64,000 nt of DNA from Oegoconia quadripuncta (lineage: Eukaryota > Arthropoda > Insecta > Lepidoptera > Autostichidae). Positions 11,571 to 21,665 of the stretch are shown here, one piece after another. Each line of letters opens with the position of its first letter. Position 1 is the stretch's first letter. The stretch is taken from the NCBI GenBank assembly GCA_949316235.1, contig OX438758.1, positions 16,689,194-16,753,193 on the forward strand. Direction: 5' to 3'. Under the pieces are notes generated by a model, which saw only the letters and a list, made by a program, of their open reading frames with translations, was not told the origin of the DNA and did not search any database. The position numbers and the translations under genes are program-made.

Positions 11571-12333
11571 CTACTTCGTCAAAAGCTTTACTTTCACATA
11601 AGAACAGCACAAGTTTTTGATTTTCGTGTGCAGTTTTTGCATATTTTGTAGCAGTTCGCGTCGGTTGTAAATGGTGTTCGATTCAGTTCTAGTGTCATCG
11701 TCTTCCCTTTGATACTGATTAGGGAATTCAACTTCTCCGATCGGTAGTATGTCTTCATCGGATATAGCATACTCGAAAGCCAGTCGTCGGTTAACATTTC
11801 GTGGTTCTGCGCCTTCGAGTCGAAGTAGATTAGTTCTCCCTTCGGGATTTCCAGCGTTATTGTTTTGTTTTTCAATTTGATATCCCAGCGAATGAACGAC
11901 GCATCGTGCAATCTTCTCATCGTCGTCGGTGAGAACTTGCTGTAATGTATCACGGTCAGGGCCTGCAGTAATGTACTCCAGCACACACTGAATACATGCA
12001 ATTGAAGAACATTTGTATTCTTGTTGTCTGATAGCTTTTCCAAGCTTTGAATTATACCCCCAGCTTTTTGCGGTGCAATTGAAGAACTTTTGTATTCTTG
12101 TTGTCTGATAGTTTTTCCAAGCTTTGAATTATACCCCCAGTTTTTTTGCGGTGGACAAAACGAACCTCTTCCTCAGACATCTCAAACTCGCGACTCGGTG
12201 GCTTCGGCTTCATCGTCCGAATCAAATGCAACAAAGGTTCAGGAGTGTTGCAAAGTGGGACATAAATGACTCGCGTGCTAAAGAAATCCACAAAAGCTGA
12301 AATGATTGCAACTGACAACCAACCGATATCCAT
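11571..12333 (-). other. unidentified open frames of doubtful coding status
   Basis: The minus strand holds several overlapping open frames of 90-150 codons (11571-11984, 11594-12043, 12052-12333). None shows a domain I recognise. Part of the openness comes from a tandem duplication, and the 5' part is antisense to a hAT-like fragment. One or more could be a decayed transposon gene. I would not call any of them a gene on this evidence. Confidence 0.25.
11999..12153. repeat. tandem duplication, two units of 77-78 bp
   Basis: The segment starting CAATTGAAGAAC at 11999 is repeated at 12076 with a few mismatches; each copy ends in a GCGGTG block. Two units only. It creates the repeated peptide KLSDNKNT on the minus strand. 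Confidence 0.9.
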
Positions 12334-12493
12334 GGTGGAAGATAGTGGATTTCAAAGGCTAATGCACGTTTTAAAGCCCAAGTATCAGGTCCCCGGAAGA
12401 AAATACATGAGCGAAGTTGTCATTCAAGAAGTTTACGACAGAGTGAAAAACACAATTAGAACGGAACTTGCCAAAGCTTACCATAAGCCATAA
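12266..12493 (+). pseudogene. hAT/ZBED-type transposase fragment
   Basis: A 75-codon frame contains the segment MIATDNQPISMVEDSGFQRL, then MHVLKPKYQVPGRKY. This matches the well-known region after the BED finger in hAT transposases and ZBED proteins (the 'DNQPFS...FRRLM...Y.(L/P)PSR' motif). It lacks the BED zinc finger, the DDE core and the dimerisation domain, so it is a fragment. Flanking sequence shows no hAT terminal repeats. Confidence 0.7.
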
Positions 12494-13170
12494 TGCTATG
12501 AAAGTAGCTAAAATAAACGAGCCTCGCTGTTTTAATGTCAGTAAGTTGTCTAATCTTACGAACAGCATAAGCAGCTGAACTGAGCCTGCCTGCTGCTGCT
12601 GCTATCAAGCTGCGAAGCTGAATATATAGCTGCTGCGGACTGTTGCAAAGAGTTGCTTTATATAAAAGGTCTAATTGGATGAAAAAGCGTCAGTAAAGTT
12701 ACATCAGTACCTCAAGTATAACTGTTTGTTTAAAATTCGAATACGCATCGAACACGTTAACCGAGCTTACTATCTTCGATCCGTTTTTTTATAACATGCG
12801 AGTGTATCTGCGAACATGACGCTTCACTACTTTTTACGTACGCTCACTTAGTCAAAAGTATAGTTATTTTTTGTAGGTTGGCAGTCAAGATACCACTTTA
12901 AAATTATACGACTAAATCAAAATGCCCATTTCAATTATGCTTACTCCCGGTTTGCTGAAGCTTCTTAATTTATACGAGTAATACATGTTATCAATGAATA
13001 TGTTTTGTTTCATTTTATTCTGCAAGAGTAAAGAAGACAAGTGCCGTGCGCGCGGTTTTTACAAAAGACGAAAACATAACTAGGACTTTATTCAAGTGCT
13101 TTTCGCTCTCCATTCCGTGTCCAAAGTTTTATTTTATTTCAAAATAAGTTGTGTGTTGCGTGAATCAACC
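12494..13170. other. non-coding DNA with a short CTG repeat; 5' flank of Harbinger A
   Basis: A short CTG/CTGCTG run lies at 12588-12603. The rest shows no motif. The last few hundred bases should hold the 5' end of Harbinger A, but I could not find a CATGAGT-type terminus matching those of B and C. Confidence 0.4.
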
Positions 13171-13384
13171 ATGAAAACCAGTGTGTCTCAATTTGAAATG
13201 CTTGTTAATTTTATGGAAAAGTAAGTACCTTGAATCACATAATATACCTACATTCCTATTACCTATATTACTAGGTGAGAGAGATAAGTGAAACTTAATC
13301 TATTTTAATTTCAGGCACGGTGATATAAACAAGCCCACTAAAAACGCTGGGGGGAAGGATCAAAAGTCTGACCGGTTTGTTGAA

Positions 13385-16300
13385 TGGGGGGAATCCGGGA
13401 GACTTGCCCAGGGAGGAGACTTGAATCGACTCTGATTTCTCATTTGAATTTTCGCGCTAACAGCCTAATTGCTCACTAATAAGGTGACCGGGAGGCAGCC
13501 AATCACGAGCGTTCAGCCATTTTGTCAAAATCCATACGCGTTGGATCTTGACCGGTATAAACGTGTTTATGACATTCAAAAGTTAAAAAAAAAATAAAAA
13601 AACTGTTTTGATCGCTGCGAATCGATTAATGAAGGTAAGTGAGATTTAGTTTTCTTATATTATCGCATGATTATCGTATTTGAATGTGTGTACAGTGGCA
13701 TTTTGTTGTGAATTGTGACATCTGAGTAAAGCAAGTTAGAATCCGGAAAGGCGGGGTGTGGGAGATTTGAACCACTTAGTCGGTGGGAGATATGACCATT
13801 GGTTCAAGTTTCCCTTCAATGGCTACAGCTGGGACTGTTGACTGTTGCTAAGTTGTGTTTTTTTTTATATTCTAGGACGAAGATGCCGTTTCAATACAAA
13901 CCCCAAGGCACTACCCGTCGCAGAAAATTTGCAAAGCGTGACCTTGAGCAAGCTATTAGCGAGATTCAGGAAGGTGCTTCTATTAGAAAAACAGCCATTA
14001 ACTATGACATTGATAGAACGACTCTAAGAAGGTACTATGTTCGCGGTGAAGCAACATTAAATAAAATAGAAGAAAAAGGTAGTCAGTACAAAAGCTCGCA
14101 GATTTTTGACAATATGGAAGAAAAGCAATTAGTAAACTACCTTTTGACATGCAATAAAATGCACTATGGACTGACGAGAAAACAAGCCATGCAATTAGCA
14201 TTTGATTATGCTGTAGCCAATGATAAAAAAATACCTCTAAGTTGGACAAATAACAATTCTGCAGGAAAAGATTGGTTCCGAGGTTTCTTAGCTAGAAACC
14301 CGGAAATAAGCTTAAGGACGCCTGAAGCCACCAGTTTGTCGCGAGCAACAAGTTTTAACAAAAAAAATTTTACAGACTTTTACGAAAACTTGAAGCAAGT
14401 GCGACTAAAGTATAATTTTGAGGCACACAATATATATAATTGTGACGAAACTGGCTGTACAACTGTCCAACAATGCCCCAAAGTATTGGCCAGTAAAAAA
14501 GCCAAACAAGTAGGACATGTCACCTCTGCTGAAAGAGGTACTCTAGTTACAGTCTGCTTCGCTGTAAACGCCATTGGAAATGCCATACCTCCTTTTTTCA
14601 TATTTCCGCGTGTTAAATACCGACCCGACTTTGTTAGTGGGGGACCTGAAGGGTCTGATGGAGATTCATACATTACGGGTTGGATGACTCCCAAAAGCTT
14701 CCTAAAATTCATGGAACATTTCAAAAAACACTCCCATGCATCGAAAGATAATCCCGTGTTATTAATTCTTGATAACCACGAAAGCCATGTTAGCATCGAA
14801 GTGATAAGTTATGCAAAATCCAACGGCATAACATTGCTTACACTTCCGCCACATTGCAGCAATAAGTTGCAACCGTTGGATATTGCTGTATATTCGTCAT
14901 TTAAATCAAGATACAATACTGCGTTAAGCAACTGGATGCTTTCAAATCCTGGAAGGACAGTGACGATATACCAAATTACTGGATTCATAAAAACGATTAT
15001 GTCGCAAGCAATCAGCCAAGCCAACATCTTAAGCGGATTCAAAAAATCAGGAATACATCCTTATAATGATAATTTATTCGGAGATGAAGATTTCATGTGT
15101 TCTGCTGTAACAGATAGGGATATCTCCAATGAAAATGATGTACTTCTCAGTAGTTCGTCTCAATGTCGTCAAACTCAGCTTGTCTTTTCAGGCGCTCAGC
15201 AAGATCCACCTGATTTTCTGCAGAGCTTTAACGACGTTGATCAGGAAATTCCGTCAACATCTCAACAGATCCCTAATGATGAAGTTCAAGACCCTCCATC
15301 TAGTCCCGTGCTTGTTTTAAATTATGTTTCGCTTCTGGATTCAGTGACTGTTTCTCCAATAAATAACCAACTAAACTCTCCAGCTCAGAAAAGTCTGCAT
15401 ACCCCTGATAAAGTCTTAAAAAGCATTTCACATACACCATCAAACTTTGAACCAAATTCACTCAACTGTCCTAAAGTTTCTCCCGAGAGCCTGGTGAATT
15501 GTTGCCTCAATAAATTGAATAACACTCTCATGGCTAAATTAAATTGTAATTTAGAAGTTTATTTTCATCAGTGCCAAGAGAATGATATAAATTATTATTA
15601 TCCTCCGAATTCACCTACTCTTACACAACAGTTGGATATTCCGCAAACGCCGGACCATATTCCTAAAGAAGTAACTATTACACCAGAAGTAATAAGGCCA
15701 TATCCAAAAGCTGCACCCAGAAAGACAACACGGCGCGGACGACAACCTGGAAGAACCAAAATTCTAACAAAAACTCCTGAAAAAATTACAGATTCAAATG
15801 AAATTCCTAAGAAAACAACAACTAAGGCCAAGGGTGACAAGTCCTCAAAAACTAAAATTAAAAAGAATATTAAAAGAGGAAAGAAAGTAGACACAAAAAA
15901 AGCAAAGAGGCAAGTTTTACAAGAAAAGAACGATGACACAGACTGTGAAGATGATTTTAAAGTAGATTCTAGGAAAATCAAAGAAAAACTAAAGCAAGGG
16001 AAAAATAAAAAAATACAGGACCAGAAAAAACCAAAAAAAGGAAAAAAAATCAAAGAACACAAACGTTCTCGCACGCTAGCTTGCTCAAGTGATAGTGAAT
16101 CGGAAGAAAATTATGACGATTATATTTCTTATGCTGATACCTCTGATGACGGTGACTGGGAAGGAGTAGAGTTGGATACTCGTTGGTATTGCTTTATTTG
16201 TGGAACTGAAGAACTCTTGGATATGCGTCTTTGTATTTCTTGTAAAAGGTATGTCCACGAGGAATGTGTAGGGCTAACTATCAACGATTCTGAAAACTTC

Positions 16301-16710
16301 ATGTGTCCAGAATGTGATTAATAAGTGTCTCATTATAATTAAGACTGATTATTGATTAAGACTAAGTAACATTCATAAATTTCGAAACTGTTTCTACGTT
16401 TTGTTAATTGATTAAAATAATGACAAAACTTTGATATTTTAATTGTTTTCCCATTAACAGAAAGTATGGTTAAATCTCCCCAAACCTATGTTCAAATGTC
16501 CCATGGGTTGGGGAGATTTGAACCATTTCTGACTTTTTAAAAAAAGTTCCATAATTCTTAGTAGAAAAAAGTTATTATAACATTAGTACCACTTATCGAA
16601 GTCCATTGAATTAAGCCATCCAAGTGTTAAAGAATGAAATATCTACAAGAAATCACTAAGATTTTACAGCCATTTTTGTAAAATGGGGTTCAAGTCTCCC
16701 GGATTCCCCA
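13385..16710 (+). mobile_element. pogo-type DNA transposon inserted in Harbinger A
   Basis: The left end reads TGGGGGGAATCCGGGAGAC and the right end GTCTCCCGGATTCCCCA, an inverted repeat of about 20 bp with a 2-bp gap. Inside each end is a second shared motif in direct orientation, GGGAGATTTGAACCA (about 13760 and 16510). One transposase gene fills the element. A TA duplication, expected for pogo/Tc1-mariner, is not clear at the junctions, and a few codons of the target exon seem to be missing, so some target DNA may have been lost. Confidence 0.82.
13883..16321 (+). CDS. pogo-type transposase with C-terminal PHD finger, 812 aa, intact
   Basis: The start at 13883 (MPFQYKPQGTTRRRKF) follows a likely 5' UTR intron acceptor TATTCTAG at 13874. 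Domains in order: an N-terminal HTH_psq/CENP-B-like helix-turn-helix (residues about 12-55), a CENP-B-type second HTH, and a DDE_1 nuclease with Asp at about residues 188 (NCDETGC), 297 (LILDNHES) and 333 (LQPLDIAV), a D-D-D triad with 36 residues between the last two. A long low-complexity region rich in Lys, Ser and Thr follows. A PHD zinc finger ends the protein (residues about 770-812, Cys4-His-Cys3: CFIC...CISC...HEEC...CPEC). PHD fingers often read histone tails, so a chromatin-targeting role is possible but inferred. No stop or frameshift breaks the frame, and it is the longest intact gene in the window. Confidence 0.9.
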   Translation: MPFQYKPQGTTRRRKFAKRDLEQAISEIQEGASIRKTAINYDIDRTTLRRYYVRGEATLNKIEEKGSQYKSSQIFDNMEEKQLVNYLLTCNKMHYGLTRKQAMQLAFDYAVANDKKIPLSWTNNNSAGKDWFRGFLARNPEISLRTPEATSLSRATSFNKKNFTDFYENLKQVRLKYNFEAHNIYNCDETGCTTVQQCPKVLASKKAKQVGHVTSAERGTLVTVCFAVNAIGNAIPPFFIFPRVKYRPDFVSGGPEGSDGDSYITGWMTPKSFLKFMEHFKKHSHASKDNPVLLILDNHESHVSIEVISYAKSNGITLLTLPPHCSNKLQPLDIAVYSSFKSRYNTALSNWMLSNPGRTVTIYQITGFIKTIMSQAISQANILSGFKKSGIHPYNDNLFGDEDFMCSAVTDRDISNENDVLLSSSSQCRQTQLVFSGAQQDPPDFLQSFNDVDQEIPSTSQQIPNDEVQDPPSSPVLVLNYVSLLDSVTVSPINNQLNSPAQKSLHTPDKVLKSISHTPSNFEPNSLNCPKVSPESLVNCCLNKLNNTLMAKLNCNLEVYFHQCQENDINYYYPPNSPTLTQQLDIPQTPDHIPKEVTITPEVIRPYPKAAPRKTTRRGRQPGRTKILTKTPEKITDSNEIPKKTTTKAKGDKSSKTKIKKNIKRGKKVDTKKAKRQVLQEKNDDTDCEDDFKVDSRKIKEKLKQGKNKKIQDQKKPKKGKKIKEHKRSRTLACSSDSESEENYDDYISYADTSDDGDWEGVELDTRWYCFICGTEELLDMRLCISCKRYVHEECVGLTINDSENFMCPECD

Positions 16711-17187
16711 TGGTGATGCAATAGGCGAAGCAAAAACAACAGAGAAATGGAAAAAAGTAAGTTTATGCACATTATACTTATAGCTCACATTATAGTAATA
16801 TCCTTAATCTTTTTACTAAACATTCCTATCATATTTGTATGTACTTATGTATTAAGGCTGCGCCGAGCGAAAGACGCGCGCGCTGTTTAGGTATTTCGCT
16901 TGATGCGAATGTGCGTATGGCAGACCGAACACCGTCCGAGCGTAAACATATGTAACTCACATTTTCTTTATTGGGGGTTGTATTGGATTTCTTCTCGCAA
17001 TAATTTTCAGGGCTATTTAGTATCAATTATTTTTACTTTGTCTACTCCTTTTTAATATTGACCAAATGTGCTAAAAATTAAAACAAAATCCTTGTTAAAT
17101 TTAATTTTTATTGATCTTTTAGGAAAGTTTATCAATAATGTAAAACTATTGGTGATGTTGCAAAATCTACAGATTATAAAACGCAAA

Positions 17188-18590
17188 AGTTCAATTCAAT
17201 TCAATTTATTAATGTGAAACACAGGTATAAAAGATGTTAGTAAATATTATGGTATAAGTAACACTGTGATCTACTCAATTTTGATGATTGTGATCCATTT
17301 TGGCATACAAAAAAAATGGTTAGTTATTTATCTAAGGTAGGTTACATAGGCTTATCTAAGATGGTAGGAATTTTTTGCAAAAAAAAAAACAAATATATTA
17401 CAGTAGATACCCATTAGCTTAGTTTCGAAAATTAATATTATAATTCCATGTCAATTATTAAGGACAATGTTAAAATTGTAAAATACGATCGAAATTGGTA
17501 AATAAAAATGTCAAATTGAAATGAAATTAGATTAAAATTACATAGTCATGGAATATTTAACATGAATTATATTCAGTCATTTATACATTATTCAACACAT
17601 AGAGTCAATAATAATATAACAAGTCAAATAGTAACTCAATGCAAATTAACAACTGCAAATTTAAATTAGGTGCTGTTTTCCCGCTCAGAAACAATCAAGC
17701 AGATTTGGCATTCAAGAAATCTTTAATGGAATAATGTGTTTTTCTATTAAATATTTAAACAACGAACTCTTGAATGTACTTAGATCATGAAATTCTCGAA
17801 TGAATTTAGGTATCTTATTGTATATTATTGGTGCCATTGCAAAGATGCTATTTCTAAAAAGTGTAGTTTTACAGGATACTAAACGTAACTGATCACGTCG
17901 CCGTGCTCGTTTAACATGTTCAAAATGCTCAGGATTAGACCGAACTAAAATTGCAGTCTTGTAAATATAAATAGAAGGAACCGTGAGTAAATTCAGCTGC
18001 TTATAGAAGGGTTTGCAAGAATCTGTGCGTCGCAAATTACAAATAACTCTTATACATCGCTTCTGGGCTATAAACACTTGTTCATTGTCTGTGGCATTCC
18101 CCCAGAAAATTATACTATATCTCAGAATAGAAGCTACGTAGCCATGATAGGCCGTAAGTACAGCTCCGCGGTTAACAGTTTTGCTTAAGATATGTAATGC
18201 ATATGAGAACTTTGTTACTTTTTTGCATACTTCATTTATTTGTGTCGTCCATTCCATGTTACTGTCAATATTAATACCCAAGAATTGAGTTACTGATGCT
18301 TCATCCACCCTTTTACTATTATATTGTACATTTGTTGTCATATTTAAATGGTTTCTTTGTTTAAAGTTCATTATTTTCGTTTTGTCTAGGTTAATCTTAA
18401 GGTTATTACATTCTAACCAGTCAATGATAGATGAAAGACTGCTGTTGATATCCTCTTCATCCTCATATACCACAGTGCTATCATCGGCAAATAACACCAT
18501 AGGATGATTTGTAGATTTCGGAATGTTATTTATATATATTAGAAAAAGGAGTGGGCCTAATACACTGGCCTTGAGGTACACCGTAGTGCA
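17188..18590 (-). mobile_element. 5'-truncated CR1/Jockey-group LINE
   Basis: A minus-strand LINE 3' half. Coding sequence at 17712-18590 is followed by a 3' UTR that ends in a (TTGAA)n-type tail, seen on + as TTCAATTCAATTCAATTT at about 17191-17208. Short simple-repeat tails instead of poly(A) are usual for CR1-like LINEs. It is nested inside the TTAA-flanked element. Confidence 0.75.
17712..18590 (-). pseudogene. LINE reverse transcriptase, C-terminal half
   Basis: The frame opens near SVLGPLLFLIYINNIP and contains the catalytic VLFADDSTVVY, LKINLDKTKIM and FLGINIDSNMEW motifs, then a thumb and C-terminal region ending at 17715. This order (GPLLF, FADD, K.N..KT, LG..) is standard for non-LTR reverse transcriptases. 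The endonuclease and the N-terminal half of the RT are absent because of 5' truncation, which is normal for LINE insertions. The remaining frame has no internal stop. Confidence 0.88.
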
Positions 18591-18599
18591 CATGTCTAG

Positions 18600-18785
18600 T
18601 TCCAGATGTATAGGATTGTATGTATGTATACAACCAAGTGCTGAGTTATGACTTGAAATTTCTTGTAGTTGTTGATAAATGTAAGTAAAATTTATAAGTC
18701 TGTTTCCGTTTATTGTAATTTCTTCTTGCTTTTCATTTTCAATATCTATATTTAATTCAAAATCAGACGTTTCTTGCGGAGATTC
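18600..18785 (-). pseudogene. exon of a Mutator-like transposase-domain protein, probable
   Basis: On the minus strand an acceptor TTTTTTTAG is followed by about 60 codons including ITINGNRLINFTYIYQQLQE and then SHNSALGC. This resembles the 'GRRIVD..Y...Q......H....C' opening segment of a large group of arthropod proteins annotated as Mutator-like transposase-domain. The exon is cut by the LINE insertion at about 18590. I rate the family as likely, not certain. Confidence 0.45.
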
Positions 18786-19524
18786 CTAAAAAAACAGCAT
18801 TACTAGTAGTTGTCCAAAATAAGTTATTCAGTCAATTATGAAAACTCTTATCAAATGTCCAATTGAATTAAGTGCGTTCCTTGTGTACGGTGAATGTATC
18901 TATGTAACATAACAAAGAACTTACACTATGGCGACTTGGTATTTTTTGTATGCAAGAAAAAGTTAGCAGTCTATTTAAAACTCCGAAAAATATACTTACA
19001 CCGTTTTCGGCCGTCGCCGGTACACGAAATGACGCGATCGGTGTGTATAGTGGCGCTCAACAAAGTGACGTGCGCTCGCTGAACACTTGTGGGCGACTGA
19101 ATCACAGCGATGCGCGACATTATTTTATATCGCCGCGCGGCCGCCATAGTAAAAATGTATGGCGGATTTGAAGCGCATTTTGATAAATTCATATCTTAAT
19201 TGCCTAATACAATTTTTTATATTGGAGACGGTAAATTTGTAGTATAAACACTCCTGTTTCGGTTGAACTAAAAATAAGCGTAGATTTCTAATGTTATAAA
19301 CTAAAAAAATACTTAACGCCACCATACGTTTTTTGCATTTTTGTCTAACTTTCCGTAATTTTGTAGAGTAATGTATAAATAATTTTAACATTTTTCCACG
19401 GAGTAAATATTTAGACATTCTTCGTCATGGTAAAAGTATTTTTTTTAAATATGTATATCAAGTATTGTTGAATTTATCAACTTAACAGTAACTGCTGTTT
19501 TAGCACATTTCCCTCGGCGCAGGC
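18786..19524. other. non-coding right part of the TTAA-flanked element
   Basis: It contains a GC-rich block at 19000-19165 (GCCGTCGCCGG, CGCCGCGCGGCCGCC) that could be the promoter of the minus-strand gene, then AT-rich DNA to the right terminal repeat. No coding motif. Confidence 0.4.
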
Positions 19525-20535
19525 TTAATGCATTTCAAAGTGTGGAGCGACTTGAAAAATAACACTAAAAAGAAAGCCGCTAAAATTAAAAGGGCTGCTA
19601 GTGGTACTGGTGGTGGGCCTACCTTACAAATCCGACTCACAGAGCTGGAGGAGCGTGTCCTCAGTGTAATGGGGCCGCAAGCTGCTACAGGTCTGACGGG
19701 AGTGCCTGAAGCTGGCTTTTTTCAGGTTTATTTTTATTGTGCGCCCTTTCTTTATATATATAATATTATAATTACACTTATTTATAAAGGTAAAAGCTTG
19801 TGTACGTTTGTCCATTATAACTAGAGGAGCAGAAGCACTGTGTGTGACTATTTTTTATTTTTTTGTAAATGTTTCAGCTTATTTTTTTTTAGTAATCATG
19901 GAGCAAATAGGCAATTTTTATTAGGTGTACGAGGAGGCGACTGCTAGTAAATATAGGAACTATATTTGTGGTTAGATTTCTCTAACTCACAACAACTACA
20001 TATGTAGATAGGTTTCTCCTCACAACTGCATGCCAAGTAACGGGTTGGTGCATTGAGTTGGTTGTCACCACAAAAGCAGTAATATTAATTCATCTATTAG
20101 ATAAAAATTATTTAAATTTTTTATAAAAAAATCAATTATTTTATAACAGTTAAATGCATTATTTTTACAGGAATCAACCCTAACAGGGGATGATACTGAC
20201 AGGACATTAACGCTGACTGAAACACCGCTCCATATAGTCATCGAAACCGAGAGTTCAACAAAATTTTCCTTTCCAGAGGTTGAGGAAACAAGAGTTTATC
20301 TAGTAGTTATTATTTGATGAATTAAATCTGTTTACGTTATTTGATATAAAGGTACCTAAGTGGAGCTTTTTATTTATAAAACAATTCTTGTTTCAGTGAC
20401 TCGTGTTCGAATTCCTGAGACTCCTGACCAGCTCCATATCCCTCCTATCTTAAAGAAATAGAAATGCTTCCTTCGATAACCGATATCTATTTCTAAACTC
20501 CACTTCACTAATATCCAATAATAGATAAAAAGATG

Positions 20536-20619
20536 ACCGGCCAGCTGGAGTTGGTTTCTTCTGTCTTGAGTCTCAGCAGCCACTAATAACTTCCAGGCAA
20601 AAAAATTACGTGCTGCCAT
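20536..20619 (-). pseudogene. Harbinger A transposase, N-terminal fragment
   Basis: About 28 codons starting MAARNFFAWKLLVAAETQDR align by eye with the starts of the B and C transposases (MSARTYLAWNMLTAAAYQDE; MSSRRSYLAWRMLAEAELAD). The rest of the gene is missing. It lies on the strand opposite the Myb gene, as in the other copies. Confidence 0.65.
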
Positions 20620-20987
20620 ATCCTTAATCTAAAATAACAAATTATTATGAAAGTCCGTAAACGTATGATGATTTCACCCCTCTCACTAGCTAAACGCCAA
20701 GTGACTTACTTTACTAACGCGTTTCGGTTGTGTAACAATTAAAACTGTCAAATTTGTCATTTACACTCTCAAAACTACACGAAACTTCACTTCGAGTGAG
20801 AACGCAGTCGATACGTTAAGAAACTTATCGTCTATAGTAAACGTTTGTACAAATACACTCTTTATTTTGTTTCTAATACTTTCTGCTAGAGGCGCTTTTC
20901 AAGTTTTCATACAAAATAGGAACTTATCGCAAACGCCATAGTTACGTTTTTCACGAATGACAACTTACACTCGGCGTTCAGTACGCT
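20620..20987. other. right-hand non-coding end of Harbinger A
   Basis: No gene. It has a CTAGAGGCGCTTTTC motif at about 20886 that recurs in similar form at 32375 and 32582 near other Harbinger termini, supporting assignment to a Harbinger end region. Confidence 0.45.
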
Positions 20988-21063
20988 TACCATGAGTTGA
21001 CATCGAAAACTTACATTAAGTTACTACAGTCGATAGCGTATAAACGAGGATCGAATAGTTTGA

Positions 21064-21262
21064 CGACCGATTGGTGTGGTGGATGTTTGTGTGATGAATG
21101 TTTGTGTGATGAATATGAACATTTATTCCTGAGTCATGGATATTTATATAAATATTTATGTATGTTTATCCGTTATCTAGTATCCATAGTACAAGCTTTG
21201 CTTAGTTTGGGACTAGATGATTGGTGTAAGTGTCCGAAATATTTATTATTTTATTATTATTA
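21064..21262 (+). repeat. tRNA-derived SINE, partial
   Basis: Shares its body with copies at 41469-41697 and 39921-40154 (GAATATGAACATTTATTCCT; ATTGGTGTAAGTGTCCGAAA). The box B region is missing, and a GTTTGTGTGATGAAT segment is doubled. It ends in an ATT-rich tail. Confidence 0.85.
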
Positions 21263-21665
21263 TAGTTTTCGATTAAACTCGTACCATGAGTAACGTGAAC
21301 GTTTACTATTCTCGCTAGCGATAACTCGATAGTTAGTGTAGTTTTTGTGTTGTCATGTTGGTTGACGTGTCTAACTTCACACCCAATGTACTGTTTCTTT
21401 CTAACTTTACTCAAAAGACAGAGTACGATGGATATTCCCAAAAAACCTTAGTATCCAAGCCTTACAATTAAAAAAGTTAAAATAATCCAACTTATTTTAA
21501 AGGTCGTAGAGCAGTGCATAAAGCTCAACTTTAAGATAATTTTTAAATTTTATTGGTTATATTTTGCCAGTGTGACAGATTTCGTTGTTTGGATTGGTTT
21601 GTTTACTTACGTATTTTTGTTTCTTTGTTTAGTTTCCTATTCGATTTTAATAATTATTTTATAAA

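Larger units (their letters stand above)
16856..19524 (-). mobile_element. TTAA-flanked DNA transposon of uncertain family, carrying a LINE insert
   Basis: The left end is TTAA (16852-16855) then GGCTGCGCCGAGCG; the right end is CCTCGGCGCAGGC then TTAA (19525-19528). The termini are inverted matches over about 12 bp and the 4-bp TTAA is directly repeated. The insertion lies in an intron of the Harbinger A Myb gene. The only old coding trace is a minus-strand exon at 18600-18785 that resembles arthropod Mutator-like transposase proteins. The TIR sequence is unlike piggyBac, so the TTAA target here may mark another superfamily. Confidence 0.65.
13171..20290 (+). pseudogene. Harbinger A Myb/SANT-like accessory gene (split)
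   Basis: Exon 1 (13171-13220) encodes MKTSVSQFEMLVNFMEK, nearly the same start as the copies at 21666 and 25197. Exon 2 begins at 13315 (HGDINKPT) and breaks at 13385, where the pogo element starts; it resumes at 16711 with GDAIGEAKTTEKWKK and a GTAAGT donor at 16757. Exon 3 (19540-19725) encodes VWSDLKNNTKKKAAKIKRAA and is the same length as in C (186 nt). Its acceptor position reads AA rather than AG. Exon 4 follows CAG at 20170. About ten residues between the two halves of exon 2 are missing, and I do not see the C-terminal coiled-coil exon. In PIF/Harbinger elements the Myb-like protein helps bind the element's ends and import the transposase. Confidence 0.75.
13171..20995 (+). mobile_element. 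PIF/Harbinger element A, decayed and split by two nested transposons
   Basis: Element A is recognised by its Myb-like exons on + (13171-13220, 13315-13384 plus 16711-16756, 19540-19725, about 20171-20290) and by the first exon of a HARBI1-type transposase on - (20536-20619). The convergent order is the same as in elements B and C. A pogo-type element (13385-16710) interrupts exon 2 and a TTAA-flanked element (16856-19524) interrupts the following intron. Most of the transposase is gone. The right end is probably the TACCATGAGTTG at 20988; the left end was not located. Confidence 0.65.

Noticed and set aside
12588..12603. CTG repeat as a polyglutamine gene
   Set aside because: Only a few units and no open frame of useful length around it.
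15598..16074. 158-codon minus-strand frame with signal-peptide-like Phe/Leu runs
   Set aside because: It is antisense to the Lys-rich linker of the pogo transposase; AAA/AAG codons read backwards give Phe/Leu.
16856..19524. Calling this TTAA-flanked element piggyBac
   Set aside because: The ends GGCTGCGCC differ from the CCCT-type piggyBac ends, and no piggyBac coding sequence is inside.
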